This document shows, piece by piece, positions 46,381 through 55,119 of a stretch of 64,000 nt of DNA (its first letter is position 1; every line of letters starts with the position of its first letter). This stretch comes from Geomonas limicola (lineage in GTDB: Bacteria; Desulfobacterota; Desulfuromonadia; Geobacterales; Geobacteraceae). The notes under the pieces are model-generated. The model was not told the DNA's origin and searched no databases. It saw nothing but the letters and a program-made list of their open reading frames with translations. The position numbers and the translations under genes were made by a program. Where the stretch lies: the NCBI RefSeq assembly GCF_014193675.1, contig NZ_BLXZ01000001.1, positions 1 to 64,000 on the forward strand, written 5' to 3'.

Positions 46381-47141
46381 GTAAAGCGCCTCGGGTCGGC
46401 GAAAAAGGCCCGGAACTCGTCGCGGAATTCCTCGAAGCCGCCGGGGAACTCGGAGAAGTCGTAGAACGCCCGCGCGGCCACCTCGACCTTCTTGGTCCAG
46501 TTGAAGTCGTCACTGCCTTTAAGCGCACCGAAGATGGTATGGTGCGCCCCCACCTTCACGTCGATATCTTCGTAACCCAGGTCGTACAGGTAGGCGTAGA
46601 GCTTGCGCCCGACATAGGCGTCGAAGTTGGCGCGTTCCTCGATGTTCTTCATGATCTGCACCAGGGCCCGCTCCATACGCGGCGCGTGTCCATAGTGGGT
46701 CAGGCAGTTGTAGTCCAGGTCGATGAGGCACAGGACGCCGCCGGGCTTCACGATCTTGTCCACGTTTTTGACCAGTTCGAAGCTGTTCCGGTGGTGGTAT
46801 TCCAGGACAAAGCGGATCCAGGCGAAGTCGAACTGGCCGAAATCCTCGATGGGGGTAAGCGCGTCGCGCTCCTCGAAGCGGAGGGTTTCGCAGGCGTAAT
46901 GGTCGTTACCGTAGGCGGCCCGCCGCGCCGAGATATCGAAGCCGAGCGAACTCCCCCCCGGCTGCACCAGCTGGTTCAGCACGTGGGTGGTGATTCCCGG
47001 GCCGCACCCGACATCCACCAGCCGCATCCCGGGCTTGATCCCCGCCCACAACGCCTGCTGCTTGACCGCCTCTGGATCGGTTTTGACGATCAGACGCTTG
47101 GTTTCCTCATCATTCTCCATCATGTAGTCAGTGCATTGCAT
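46335..47141 (-). CDS. SAM-dependent class I methyltransferase
   Basis: A 268-residue methyltransferase with the glycine-rich motif I LVDVGCGPGITTHVL, the acidic position in GFDIS, and the post-motif segment PGGVLCLIDLDYNCLTHYG. The cytosolic fold resembles UbiE-like small-molecule methylases. The substrate is unknown. The ATG at 47141 has GGAG 11 bases ahead; MM at 47123-47118 is an alternative. The 3' end overlaps the HD-GYP gene on the other strand by 46 bases, so no terminator can lie between them. Confidence 0.78.
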   Translation of the reverse strand: MQCTDYMMENDEETKRLIVKTDPEAVKQQALWAGIKPGMRLVDVGCGPGITTHVLNQLVQPGGSSLGFDISARRAAYGNDHYACETLRFEERDALTPIEDFGQFDFAWIRFVLEYHHRNSFELVKNVDKIVKPGGVLCLIDLDYNCLTHYGHAPRMERALVQIMKNIEERANFDAYVGRKLYAYLYDLGYEDIDVKVGAHHTIFGALKGSDDFNWTKKVEVAARAFYDFSEFPGGFEEFRDEFRAFFADPRRFTYTPIISCRGRKPVS

Positions 47142-47441
47142 CAGTAATGATCTCCGGTAGTTGAATTGTTGAGGTATCGGGAAACTACCACAGAATCGGG
47201 AAACAAACAATCATTAAGGACTACGGGCCACCCTATCTCAGCACAAATTATCGGTGCACTTCTACTGTTTACAGGAGTCCGTCGATGTGCTATGAAACGG
47301 AAAATTCTTACAACGCGAGATCTCTCCGATTAATACCAGTTCCAGAAGCTATTACAGCATAACAAGTTCCACAGTAATCGCGCGGCATTTAGGGTTATTA
47401 AATACTAATATTTTTCCACGCCGCACCAGGTCCATGTTTAT

Positions 47442-47467
47442 TTTCAAATATTGAAATGATTTTCAAT
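47442..47467 (+). promoter_or_regulatory. Alternating TTTCAA/TTGAAA hexamers ahead of the FadL-type gene
   Basis: TTTCAA (47442-47447), TTGAAA (47451-47456) and TTTCAA (47461-47466) alternate in orientation with three- and four-base spacers, ending next to the GGGGAG ribosome-binding site. Hexamer arrays of alternating orientation are typical operators, for example Fur-like boxes, though this is not a good Fur match. The remaining gap 47142-47441 shows no gene. Confidence 0.4.
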
Positions 47468-47481
47468 GAGGGGAGCGCACT

Positions 47482-48744
47482 ATGATTTGCAGAAAGAGTA
47501 TTCGCTGGACGGCCCCGGTCTTAGCCTTAGGACTGGCGCTGATTGCTGCCAATGACGCCAAGGCCTCCGGATTTTCGGTATTCACGCACGGCGCCTCGGC
47601 ACTCGGTCAGGGGAATGCGGTAACCGCCCACACCCAGAGCCCCAGCACCATCTTTTACAACCCGGCCCTGATGAACCGGTTGGACGGCACTCGCCTGGAG
47701 CTTGGGACCACTGCCCTTATGGTCTCCCGCGAGTACAATCCGGCAGGCGGCGGCACCCCGACGTCCAACGATTCCAGCTTTTTCCCGAGCAGCATCTACG
47801 TCACCCACAAGTTCAACGACAGCCTGAGTGCAGGCCTGGGGATCTTCAACCCGTTCGGCCTGGGAACCGAATGGAGCGATACCTGGGCAGGAAAGTACAT
47901 CGCCACCAAGTCGGAATTGACCACCTACAACTTCAACCCGGCCGTTTCCTGGCAGGTGACCAAAGACTTGGCCGTTGCTGCAGGTCTCGACGTGATCCTC
48001 CTTGACGCCACCCTGCAGAGAAAGCTGCCACCTAGCGCATTAAGCCTGCCGCTGGTCGCCGGCGACGTCAACAGCAAGTTCAAAGGGGACGGCACCGGTA
48101 TAGGCTTCAACGTGGGAATCGCCTATGATCCGATTCAGAAGGTAACGCTCGGTGTATCCTACCGCAGCCCGGTGACCATCGACATCGACGGCGACGCAAC
48201 GTTCTCGAATCCCAATATTCCCGGTGGCCACAGCACCGTCTCCGGCAAGAGCAAGGTGACTCTTCCCCAGCAACTGACCGCCGCCGTTGCCTATCGGGGC
48301 ACCGAGAAGCTTACCGTGGAGGCAGGATTGCGCTGGGAAGGGTGGTCCTCCTTCGACAAACTGCAGATCGATCTCGCCAATGGCGGCAGCACCACCACCC
48401 CGCGTGACTGGAAAGACACCTGGGGCTTCAACCTCGGTGGGCGCTACCAGTACAGCGACATGGTCGCACTGCTGGCAGGTTACGTGTACGGCGACGCCGC
48501 TGCGCCGGGAAACACCTTCGACCCTTCCATCCCCGACGCGAACACGCACGTTTTCTGCGTGGGTACTGACGTGAACTTCAACCGTTTCAACCTGGCACTC
48601 TCGTATGCCTACCAGCTCTACGAGAAGCGCACCAAGAGCAACACGATCAGCGGCGGCCTCCCCTCGCCTCCCTTCAGCACCGCCAACGGCACCTACGAGA
48701 CCGACGCACACCTCGTGGCTCTCAGCCTCGGCTACAAGTTCTAG
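47482..48744 (+). CDS. FadL/OmpP1/TodX-type outer-membrane transporter
   Basis: A 420-residue outer-membrane beta-barrel for hydrophobic compounds such as long-chain fatty acids or aromatics. A signal peptide (about 1-28, ending AKA-SGF) gives the typical N-terminus of mature FadL proteins, SGFSVFTHGASALGQGNAVTA, and SPSTIFYNPALM is the family's NPA motif. The C-terminus ends in a strand closing with phenylalanine (ALSLGYKF), as expected for BAM recognition. GGGGAG lies ahead of the ATG. It is monocistronic with repeat DNA and a terminator behind. The substrate cannot be told from sequence. Confidence 0.92.
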   Translation: MICRKSIRWTAPVLALGLALIAANDAKASGFSVFTHGASALGQGNAVTAHTQSPSTIFYNPALMNRLDGTRLELGTTALMVSREYNPAGGGTPTSNDSSFFPSSIYVTHKFNDSLSAGLGIFNPFGLGTEWSDTWAGKYIATKSELTTYNFNPAVSWQVTKDLAVAAGLDVILLDATLQRKLPPSALSLPLVAGDVNSKFKGDGTGIGFNVGIAYDPIQKVTLGVSYRSPVTIDIDGDATFSNPNIPGGHSTVSGKSKVTLPQQLTAAVAYRGTEKLTVEAGLRWEGWSSFDKLQIDLANGGSTTTPRDWKDTWGFNLGGRYQYSDMVALLAGYVYGDAAAPGNTFDPSIPDANTHVFCVGTDVNFNRFNLALSYAYQLYEKRTKSNTISGGLPSPPFSTANGTYETDAHLVALSLGYKF

Positions 48745-48789
48745 CAACCCAAGCCACTAAGGACTCAGACCTCTTCCAGCGGTACCGAT

Positions 48790-48901
48790 CCCTCCCCCTC
48801 ACTTGACGGGAGGGGGGCGGAGGGTGGGTGAAGGTGCTACCGGCAAAGAAGTGGCTATCTCCCCCTCACCCTGTCCCTCTCCCGCACGGGGAGAGGGGAC
48901 C
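48790..48901 (-). repeat. Dispersed palindromic intergenic element, copy 2
   Basis: Reverse-complement copy of the element at 31777-31884. It has the same GTCCCCTCTCCCC...GGGAGAGGGACAGGG block and the CCCTCCCGTCAAG palindrome at the other end. The middle 30 bases are divergent. It sits between the FadL-type gene and its apparent terminator. Confidence 0.8.
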
Positions 48902-48938
48902 TACGATCGACGGTTACCGAAACGTCCCTACAACAAAG

Positions 48939-48975
48939 ACGGCCTCTTCCCAAATGGGAGAGGCCGTTTTCGTTT
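48939..48975. terminator. Terminator between convergent genes
   Basis: ACGGCCTCTTCCC (48939-48951) pairs with GGGAGAGGCCGT (48956-48967) with one bulged base. GTTTTCGTTT follows on the plus strand and CTTTGTTG on the minus strand. It separates the FadL-type gene and the DUF815 ATPase. Confidence 0.8.
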
Positions 48976-49005
48976 AACTGAAACGCCAGCTGCTCTTTGT
49001 TCAGA

Positions 49006-49899
49006 TCACACCTTGCTCCTCGCAGGCAGCAGGTAGTGTCCCACCCAGTCGCTTGCGAACTGGTTTGCGATGCGCCCGCTGCGATCACCCTTCTTCTGGG
49101 ACCAGAGGATCGCGGCATCCTGACACTCCTTGTCCCACGGGACCTCGGCGCCGCACTTCACTGCCAGTTTGCCCACCCACTGACGCACCACTTCCAGGTA
49201 CTGGTCCTGGCTGAAAGGATGGAAGGAGACCCAGATTCCGAAACGCCCTGAGAGGGAGATCTTCTCTTCCACCGCCTCGCCGTGGTGGATCTCGCCTTCG
49301 ACCATCATGGCACCCTTGTTGTCGCTTTCGTACTCAGGGATCAGGTGGCGCCGGTTCGAGGTCACGTAGATCAGCACGTTTTCCGGCGGCGCGTACACCG
49401 CACCGTCCAGGGCGCTCTTGAGCATCTTGTAGCTCGATTCGCCGATCTCGAAGGAGACGTCGTCGGAGAAGATCAGGAACCGGTAGGGCTGGTTCTTCAG
49501 GCGGTCCACGATGTCCGGCAGATGGATCAGGTCATCCTTGTCGACCTGAACCACCCGCAGCCCTTGGTCGAAGTACTTCCTGAGCAGCGCCCGCACCAGT
49601 GAGGATTTGCCGGTTCCCCGGGTGCCCCAAAGCAGCGCGTTGTTGGCCGGAAGCCCGGCCAGGAACATCCTGGTATTCTCCTCGACCACCTGTTTCTGGT
49701 TCTTGATTCCGAGTAAGTCCTCCAGCCGGATCCCCTCGATGCTGTCCACAGGCTCCAGGTAGCCGGAAAAGGAACGGCGCTTCCAGTTGGCGGCGTGATG
49801 CACGCCCCAATCGATGGCCGCCACCGGCTGCGGCAGCAGGAATTCGGCCGCCGCCAGCACCCGCTTCAGTTGTCCTATCAATTCGGCATCAAGTTCCAC
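49006..49899 (-). CDS. DUF815-family AAA ATPase
   Basis: A 297-residue P-loop ATPase: Walker A LLWGTRGTGKSSLV, Walker B-like RFLIFSDDVSFE, sensor region VLIYVTSNRRHLIPEY, and the WKRRSFSGYLEPVDSIEGIRLEDLLGI stretch that precedes the ATPase core in DUF815 proteins. The biological role of the family is not established. The ORF could begin at GTG 49932, but GGAGG stands five bases ahead of a GTG at 49899, which I choose. A hypothetical exported protein is encoded 66 bases upstream. Confidence 0.85.
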   Translation of the reverse strand: MELDAELIGQLKRVLAAAEFLLPQPVAAIDWGVHHAANWKRRSFSGYLEPVDSIEGIRLEDLLGIKNQKQVVEENTRMFLAGLPANNALLWGTRGTGKSSLVRALLRKYFDQGLRVVQVDKDDLIHLPDIVDRLKNQPYRFLIFSDDVSFEIGESSYKMLKSALDGAVYAPPENVLIYVTSNRRHLIPEYESDNKGAMMVEGEIHHGEAVEEKISLSGRFGIWVSFHPFSQDQYLEVVRQWVGKLAVKCGAEVPWDKECQDAAILWSQKKGDRSGRIANQFASDWVGHYLLPARSKV

Positions 49900-49965
49900 A
49901 ACAACCTCCAGGTTGTGAGATTGAACCAGCACGGCCGCATAACGAACCGCATGACAGCCTAAGCG

Positions 49966-50898
49966 CTACTTTGCCTTGGCGAACTTGGGATCGAGTTCGC
50001 GGATCAGGTCGTCATAGGCAACCAGCGACTTGATGAGCGGCGCATCCTTCTTGACCGTCTCGTCGAACAGCTTGAACTTGGCATTGAATCCCGCGGCACG
50101 GTTTCTCAGGGCAGTGGTACTCTCGGCGAGGAAGCTCTTCTCCTTCTTGTCGTCGCTCTTCAAGAGCGACTTGGTCTTGGCCCAGTACTCGTCGGTGGAC
50201 CCGATGTAGTGGTTCAGGCTTTCCAGAAACGACAATGACGAAGCAGAGAGCTCGGAGGTACTGGTCAGTTTTTCCTGCACCTCGACCATCCCTTTAAGAA
50301 GATCCTGATCGGCGAAACGTACCAGTTCCGAAACCTCCCGGGCGCTGGACTCCTTGGAGAGATCGATGGCATCCACCCGAGCCAGGAACTGCTGGGAGGT
50401 GCCCAGGTACTTGTTGATGGAGACGGAAGCGGCGCTCAGCGAGAGAGCTGCGTTGGAAACGAACTTGGTGAACACCGATGCCTGTCCGGCATAGGGAATC
50501 GGGAGTACCTTGGCGAACCCGGCGGCTACCGATCCTGCGGAGATGTATTTGGAGTAGCCGGCGATGTTCGCAGACATCCACTTCACGTATCCCTCGAAGT
50601 CTGTCAGCCCCTGACGCTGCGCCCGGATGTCCACAGCAATCTCCTTGAGGCGCTTGCCGTTTTTGGCAGCGAGAGTGCCCGAACTGATGCTGCAGCTCTC
50701 GAGAGCCTTCAGTTTTTCCTGCAACAGCTCATTCTCCTTGGTAAGAGCAGCGAGGGCTGCATCTGCGGGTTTCTCGACCGCGGGGAGTGCGGGGATTACG
50801 GGGGGGAGCGAGGCAACCGGCCCGTCTTGGGCACCGGCAGGAGTTCCCGCAAGGGTGGCAATGAGTGCGGCAGCAGCAAAAAGAGTGCAATGCTTCAA
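49966..50898 (-). CDS. Exported hypothetical protein with coiled coil
   Basis: A 310-residue protein with a signal peptide (LFAAAALIATLAGTPAGAQ) and a mainly helical mature part. A short coiled coil (AALTKENELLQEKLKALES) is followed by long Ala/Ser/Lys-rich helices. No known domain is recognised. There is no suitable ATG. AGGAGG lies six bases ahead of a TTG at 50898 from which the signal peptide starts properly, so I take TTG. It is likely to be periplasmic. Neighbours give no functional clue. Confidence 0.68.
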   Translation of the reverse strand: MKHCTLFAAAALIATLAGTPAGAQDGPVASLPPVIPALPAVEKPADAALAALTKENELLQEKLKALESCSISSGTLAAKNGKRLKEIAVDIRAQRQGLTDFEGYVKWMSANIAGYSKYISAGSVAAGFAKVLPIPYAGQASVFTKFVSNAALSLSAASVSINKYLGTSQQFLARVDAIDLSKESSAREVSELVRFADQDLLKGMVEVQEKLTSTSELSASSLSFLESLNHYIGSTDEYWAKTKSLLKSDDKKEKSFLAESTTALRNRAAGFNAKFKLFDETVKKDAPLIKSLVAYDDLIRELDPKFAKAK

Positions 50899-50982
50899 AA
50901 AGCACCTCCTTGTTCGATTAATCAGGACAAACAGCGACACCATACCGCAAAGCCGTCGAGCACACAAGGCGAAATCAGGCGC

Positions 50983-51014
50983 AAAAAAGCCGCGTCAAGA
51001 AGCCTTGACGCGGC
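50983..51014 (-). terminator. Terminator downstream of the transglutaminase gene
   Basis: GCCGCGTCAAG (50989-50999) and CTTGACGCGGC (51004-51014) form a perfect 11-bp stem with TTTTTT directly after it on the minus strand. The remaining part of 50899-51148 shows no gene. Confidence 0.88.
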
Positions 51015-51148
51015 AGGAAAGGGAGTTGCAGAACCTCGTACAGCCAAATTACCAGGATGTGGTTGACGCTGGGTGGGCCAGGGGCTGGTAGGTGCGAATC
51101 ATCACCCTCCCGGCAGTAACCGGGCACCTCCAGCCGAAGGCATCCAGG

Positions 51149-52159
51149 CTACCGCTCCAGGTAATTGATGGTGTAGCTGAAGCCCTTCGGTTCGTAGAAG
51201 TCGAGCGGGGTGCCACCTATCTCGGCGTAGGGGTAGCCGAAGGTGTTCAAGGGCGCACCGGCCTGCGGCGGGTTGAGCACCAGGTCGCGGCCCTGGGCAA
51301 GCTTGAAGCGGTAAGCGTCGATGCCCCCCCAGAAGTACTCACGATACTCGCGGGTCTTGGCGTCTTTCAGCTCGAGTTTTTCGACCAGCATCGCCTTGCG
51401 CACGTCGGCCGGATCGACCGGCACCCAGCCGAAGCCGGGGAGGAAAAACTCGACCCAGCAGTGCTGGTAGGTGGTGATGTCCTCCTGGGCCTTCTTGCTG
51501 AGGCGCAGACCGAACACCTCGCGGCTGGGAATACCGGCAGCACGGGCCAGCGCGATGTACACCGAGGAGATGTCGGTGCATTTGCCGCCCGGCCTCTTCA
51601 GCAGTTCGCAGACATCCCCCTTGCCGCAGCCACGGGTAGCCGGGTCACGGTACATGTTCTCGCAGGTCCAGTCATAGATCGCCCGGGCCTTCTCGAGCAC
51701 CGTCTTCTTTCCCTGGGTGATCTGGTCGGAAAGCTTCTTGATCTCGCCGGTGGTGGGCCCCATGGAAGTGGGCTGCAGGTATTCCGCATAGTCGGCGCTG
51801 TTCCAGGCCGGCTCGCTGGTCGGAAGATTCTTGAGCTGGATCTCCTGGCGCTCGACTTTAAACGAGTAGCTGAGCTTGCGGCTGGTGGCGCCTTTGTCCC
51901 AGCGGGCAAAGAGAATCGGGGTGCCGTTGACCGGATCGGTATAGACGGCTGAAGCGGCAAAATCACCAGTAACCTTCACATCGGTCACGTTCTGGTTCTT
52001 GTCGGACACGGCGTAGGGTACCCAGAGTTTGGTTTCTTTCCCGGCGTCCTGCTTGGAGAGGTCTACCTCGTAGGTGACCAGACCGCTGCGGCTTTTGGCC
52101 CAGGCGGCAGGCGCCAGCACCAGGGAAAGGGCGATTAACGACAACAACATTTTTTTCAT
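51149..52159 (-). CDS. Exported transglutaminase-like protein
   Basis: A 336-residue periplasmic protein with a signal peptide (LLSLIALSLVLAPAAWA). A beta-rich N-terminal part is followed by a transglutaminase/protease-like core with the catalytic triad pattern: Cys in RPGGKCTDISSVYIALARAAGIPSR-like sequence, His in YQHCWVEFFLPGFGWVPVDPAD, and Asp in the same VDPAD. Such proteins are peptidases or cross-linking enzymes, and the substrate is unknown. GAGG lies seven bases ahead of ATG 52159; the TTG one codon earlier is ignored. It has its own terminator. Confidence 0.85.
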   Translation of the reverse strand: MKKMLLSLIALSLVLAPAAWAKSRSGLVTYEVDLSKQDAGKETKLWVPYAVSDKNQNVTDVKVTGDFAASAVYTDPVNGTPILFARWDKGATSRKLSYSFKVERQEIQLKNLPTSEPAWNSADYAEYLQPTSMGPTTGEIKKLSDQITQGKKTVLEKARAIYDWTCENMYRDPATRGCGKGDVCELLKRPGGKCTDISSVYIALARAAGIPSREVFGLRLSKKAQEDITTYQHCWVEFFLPGFGWVPVDPADVRKAMLVEKLELKDAKTREYREYFWGGIDAYRFKLAQGRDLVLNPPQAGAPLNTFGYPYAEIGGTPLDFYEPKGFSYTINYLER

Positions 52160-52434
52160 CAAGTATCCTCACTGCGTTGAGATCAAGGCAAACACGCCTT
52201 GGAGTGCAAAACCGTTGTTAGGATCTAAGCCCTTCTACTACCTCGGAACCTAAGTCAGAGACAAAGTACCGAAACAGAGAAGATAGAACCTGCTCCTTTG
52301 GCTGAACCGCAAAGTATGAGACGGTTATTCCTGCCAGAGTGACCTCAGTAATATGATAATTGACACTCCTACGTCAAATTGATAAATTCGATAAATACAA
52401 AACCAGTTATCGTAAAATACTATGGGATCTCTCT

Positions 52435-53340
52435 ATGAACCTGAAGCAACTCGAAGTATTCATAAATGTCGCGGAAAGCGGCAGCTTCTCCAAAGGGGCC
52501 GAAGCGACCTTTATCACCCAGTCGACCGTGAGCCAGCACATCTCAGCGCTGGAGAACGAGTTCGGCTTGAAGCTTTTGGACCGCACCGGTAAAGGAGCGC
52601 TGCTGACCGAAGGGGGGAAACTCCTTTTTGAGCGGGCGCGTCGCCTGGTCGAATACGCACGCGAGATAACCGTCGCGGTGGATCGCTTCAAGGGTGTCGA
52701 AGAAGCCGTGTTGCGCATCGCCGGCAGCAGCATTCCCGGTGAGTACATCATCCCGGCCGCCCTCCCCCTGCTGCTCGGCAAGTTTCCCGGACTCACCCTG
52801 GTCCAGGTCCAGGGAGACAGCCAGGACGTCCTCGACAAACTGAAGGCGGAGCAGGTGGAATTCGGGGTGGTCGGTGCCGCTGTCGAGGACGATGCCGTCG
52901 AGTACACCCCGTTCGCCCAGGACCACCTGGTGCTGATCGCGCCGGCAGGACACCGTTGGGCGACCAGCGAGGCGATCACGCTGGAGGAAATGCTCAGCGA
53001 ACCGTTCGTGCTGAGAGAGCCGGGATCCGGCACCGGGCGCGCCTACCTGAACGCGCTCTGGAAAGCTGGCATCAAGCCTGACAACCTGCGGGTCGCGGCA
53101 CAGCTTGGCAGCAACGAGGCGATCAAGCGGGCGGTCATGGCGGGGGTCGGGGTTTCTTTCGTTTCGGAGATCTCGGTGCAACGGGAGGTTACCCAAGAGG
53201 CGCTGGTACAGGTACCGGTCCAGGGGATCGACATCAAGCGCCAGTTCTTCCTGGCCAAGAGAAAGGGGCGGGAACTTTCGCCGGCGGCCTTGGCCTTTGC
53301 CGGTGTGCTGCAGGAATTCTATGCGGGAGGGAAAGCCTAG
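52435..53340 (+). CDS. LysR-family transcriptional regulator
   Basis: A 301-residue regulator. An N-terminal winged helix (MNLKQLEVFINVAESGSFSKGAEATFITQSTVSQHISALE) is followed by a periplasmic-binding-protein-like effector domain (about 90-295), with VEFGVVGA and GVSFVSE at the usual places. ATG 52435 is chosen because it starts the conserved MNLKQLEVF; the 25 upstream codons are AT-rich and unlikely. The sequence resembles LysR proteins associated with selenium metabolism, and a selenoprotein gene lies 0.9 kb downstream. That link is an inference. Its divergent neighbour is the transglutaminase gene. Confidence 0.85.
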   Translation: MNLKQLEVFINVAESGSFSKGAEATFITQSTVSQHISALENEFGLKLLDRTGKGALLTEGGKLLFERARRLVEYAREITVAVDRFKGVEEAVLRIAGSSIPGEYIIPAALPLLLGKFPGLTLVQVQGDSQDVLDKLKAEQVEFGVVGAAVEDDAVEYTPFAQDHLVLIAPAGHRWATSEAITLEEMLSEPFVLREPGSGTGRAYLNALWKAGIKPDNLRVAAQLGSNEAIKRAVMAGVGVSFVSEISVQREVTQEALVQVPVQGIDIKRQFFLAKRKGRELSPAALAFAGVLQEFYAGGKA

Positions 53341-53346
53341 GCTGGT

Positions 53347-53664
53347 TCAGTCGAAGGTAGAGCGATGTTTCTTGCGCAACGAGGCGGCTTTCTTATCGGA
53401 AAGCCGCTTTTCTTTTGCCGATCGGGGAACCTTGGTGGCGACGCGTTTTTTCGCCTTTTGCTCCCGCTTGCGCAGCATTGCGGCCAGCCGTTCCAGGGCC
53501 ACTTCCCGGTTCTGGAACTGGGAACGGCTTTCACTGGCCTGGGCCACCACTCCGGTGGGGAGATGGCGGATGCGCACCGCCGAGTCGGTGGTATTGCGGT
53601 GCTGCCCCCCGGGACCGCTGGCTCGGTAGTACTCTGTCTTTAAATCTGCTTCCCTGATTTCCAC
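53347..53664 (-). CDS. Release-factor-like GGQ domain protein
   Basis: A 105-residue protein consisting only of the peptidyl-tRNA-hydrolysing domain of class I release factors. It has [21 protein letters not shown] with the catalytic GGQ, then a lysine/arginine-rich C-terminal tail. Such proteins (ArfB/YaeJ-like) hydrolyse peptidyl-tRNA on stalled ribosomes. It is shorter than ArfB (about 140 residues), so equivalence is uncertain. The start is GTG 53664 after GGAG. It converges on the LysR gene with a six-base gap. Confidence 0.85.
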   Translation of the reverse strand: MEIREADLKTEYYRASGPGGQHRNTTDSAVRIRHLPTGVVAQASESRSQFQNREVALERLAAMLRKREQKAKKRVATKVPRSAKEKRLSDKKAASLRKKHRSTFD

Positions 53665-53890
53665 TCTCTTCTCCTGCTTAAAGCTCTACGGCCTCATCAC
53701 ACCGGACAGCTTTAACACAGCGCGAGCCCAAGGTCCAGCACAGCGGTTAAACTCCACTGAGCGGGAGCCGATGAGAAGTTGAGACAGCGGAATTTTTTGT
53801 TACAGTAGGCTCTGCTGTCGGAACACCGTCCAGGCAGCGTCGATGGGGAGATCTCGGAGAAACTGCCAACACCACACAAGGGGTGGACTC

Positions 53891-54127
53891 ATGGATGACG
53901 AGACGTTCAAGAAGGAATTACTGACCAAGCTGGACCGGATCCAGTCCCTGCTCAGTTACCTGTGCGGTGCCGCCAAGGCTTCGGAGGAGCGGGCCCAGGC
54001 GGCGCTGAGGGTGCCGGAAAAACAGGAAACACGGCTTCCGGCTGACGGGCGTTCCCTGTTACAGGACGAAATGCAGGATGATTATCACCAGGCGCTGCAA
54101 AAGTGGCACTCGACCCGGCAGGGATGA
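53891..54127 (+). CDS. Small hypothetical protein
   Basis: A 78-residue, highly charged helical protein (MDDETFKKELLTKLDRIQSLLSYL opening) without cysteines beyond one in LCGAA, and no known domain. AAGGGG lies ahead of ATG 53891. Heptad-like leucines suggest a short coiled coil. It stands alone between the GGQ protein and the selenoprotein. It could be real, based on the ribosome-binding site and amino-acid composition. Confidence 0.55.
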   Translation: MDDETFKKELLTKLDRIQSLLSYLCGAAKASEERAQAALRVPEKQETRLPADGRSLLQDEMQDDYHQALQKWHSTRQG

Positions 54128-54250
54128 CAAGATCCGCTTTCCCCCGCAGTCCGCGTCGCGCCCCCCTACCCGTTTAGCCAGCCCCGGAAAACATACCTGT
54201 CCGCAACCAGGCCGGCCTCGCGCCTTGGCAACGGCAGTGGAGCGTCAAAA

Positions 54251-55099
54251 TCACCTTGGGTGCGAGGGGCGCGCGACCGGTCCCAGGCGCCGGAAACGCT
54301 CCCAGTCTGGATCGGGATAGTTCTCGCGCTTCCAGCGCAGGCCGGAGTCCCTGATGGTGCCGGGCGTATCGGCCTCGAAGAGAAGTTCGAAGGCACGCCA
54401 GAGGATGTCGAACTGCTGGTTGCGCGCCCCCACTTCGCCCAGCGCATGGCCGAAGGGAAAGCGCATGTAGAGAGCGCGCGGTGGCGGCGTCTTCTCGGTA
54501 ACCTCGCGCACGATGGAGAGTGCGGTGGTCGGAATGCCGGCGGCCTCGATGGCCCTGGCTACCAGTCCCACGGACCGGTTGCAGGAGCCTCAGGCAGGCA
54601 CCAGTAAGGCGTAGTTGACCCCCGCGGCGACCAGTTTGCGGGCGATGAGCGGAGCGGTCTGTTCCTGCAGGGTCGCCAGATGCGGTCCGTCGATGTGCCC
54701 CATGATCGAAGCGCCCACCGGATACAGACTCCCGATGGCTCCCCGCTCAACCAACTCCTTCAGACGCTCCACCGGAAAGACCAGGTTCAGGTCGCTCTCC
54801 GCGTCGCGGTGGTCGTAGTAGTCGTGGGTGATGCACAACTCCTCCCGCGGGGTATCGACCGGCACCTCCCTGAGGCTCGGGTCGCCGTCCGAATCGCTCA
54901 TGTCGAAGGGGGCCTGGCTTGCCAGGTGCACCCCGCCGGTGGTCACCAGCGCGATGCGCGCCTTGGCAAGCGGCAAGAGCGGTTCGACCCAGGGGATCTC
55001 CCCGGCGTGCTGAACCAGGGTCTTGCCCCAGCGCGCGGCAAGTGAGGGAAAGGCGGTGAAGACACGGGCCAACAGCTGGTTTTTCAGTCGTGATGCCAC
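54251..55099 (-). CDS. Selenoprotein of the glycine/sarcosine/betaine reductase B (GrdB-like) family
   Basis: Two apparently separate frames join into one 282-residue protein if the in-frame TGA at 54590-54592 is read as selenocysteine (residue 170). The join reads LLVPA-U-GSCNRSVGLVARAIEAAGIPT, giving a U-x-x-C redox pair like the UGTC of GrdB. The later FPFGHALGEVGARNQQ matches the PHPLGNP-type region of that family. A hairpin of SECIS type follows the TGA directly. GrdB cleaves the substrate amine as part of glycine reductase; stand-alone relatives occur in Geobacter with unknown substrate. The start is GTG 55099 with AAAGGAG five bases ahead. It lies 20 bases behind the GerMN lipoprotein gene. 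Confidence 0.88.
54557..54592 (-). promoter_or_regulatory. Bacterial SECIS-like hairpin after the selenocysteine UGA
   Basis: On the minus strand, after TGA (54592-54590), GGCT (54589-54586) pairs with AGCC (54560-54557). Above an internal loop, CCGGTCC (54578-54572) pairs with GGACTGG (54568-54562) around a short apical loop. Length and distance from the UGA fit bacterial SECIS elements recognised by SelB. Confidence 0.72.
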
Positions 55100-55119
55100 G
55101 GGAACTCCTTTGGTTGCAG

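Noticed and set aside
54251..54571. Separate 106-residue gene downstream of the selenoprotein N-terminal part
   Set aside because: It is in frame with the upstream part across a UGA followed by a SECIS-like hairpin, and family similarity continues across the codon.
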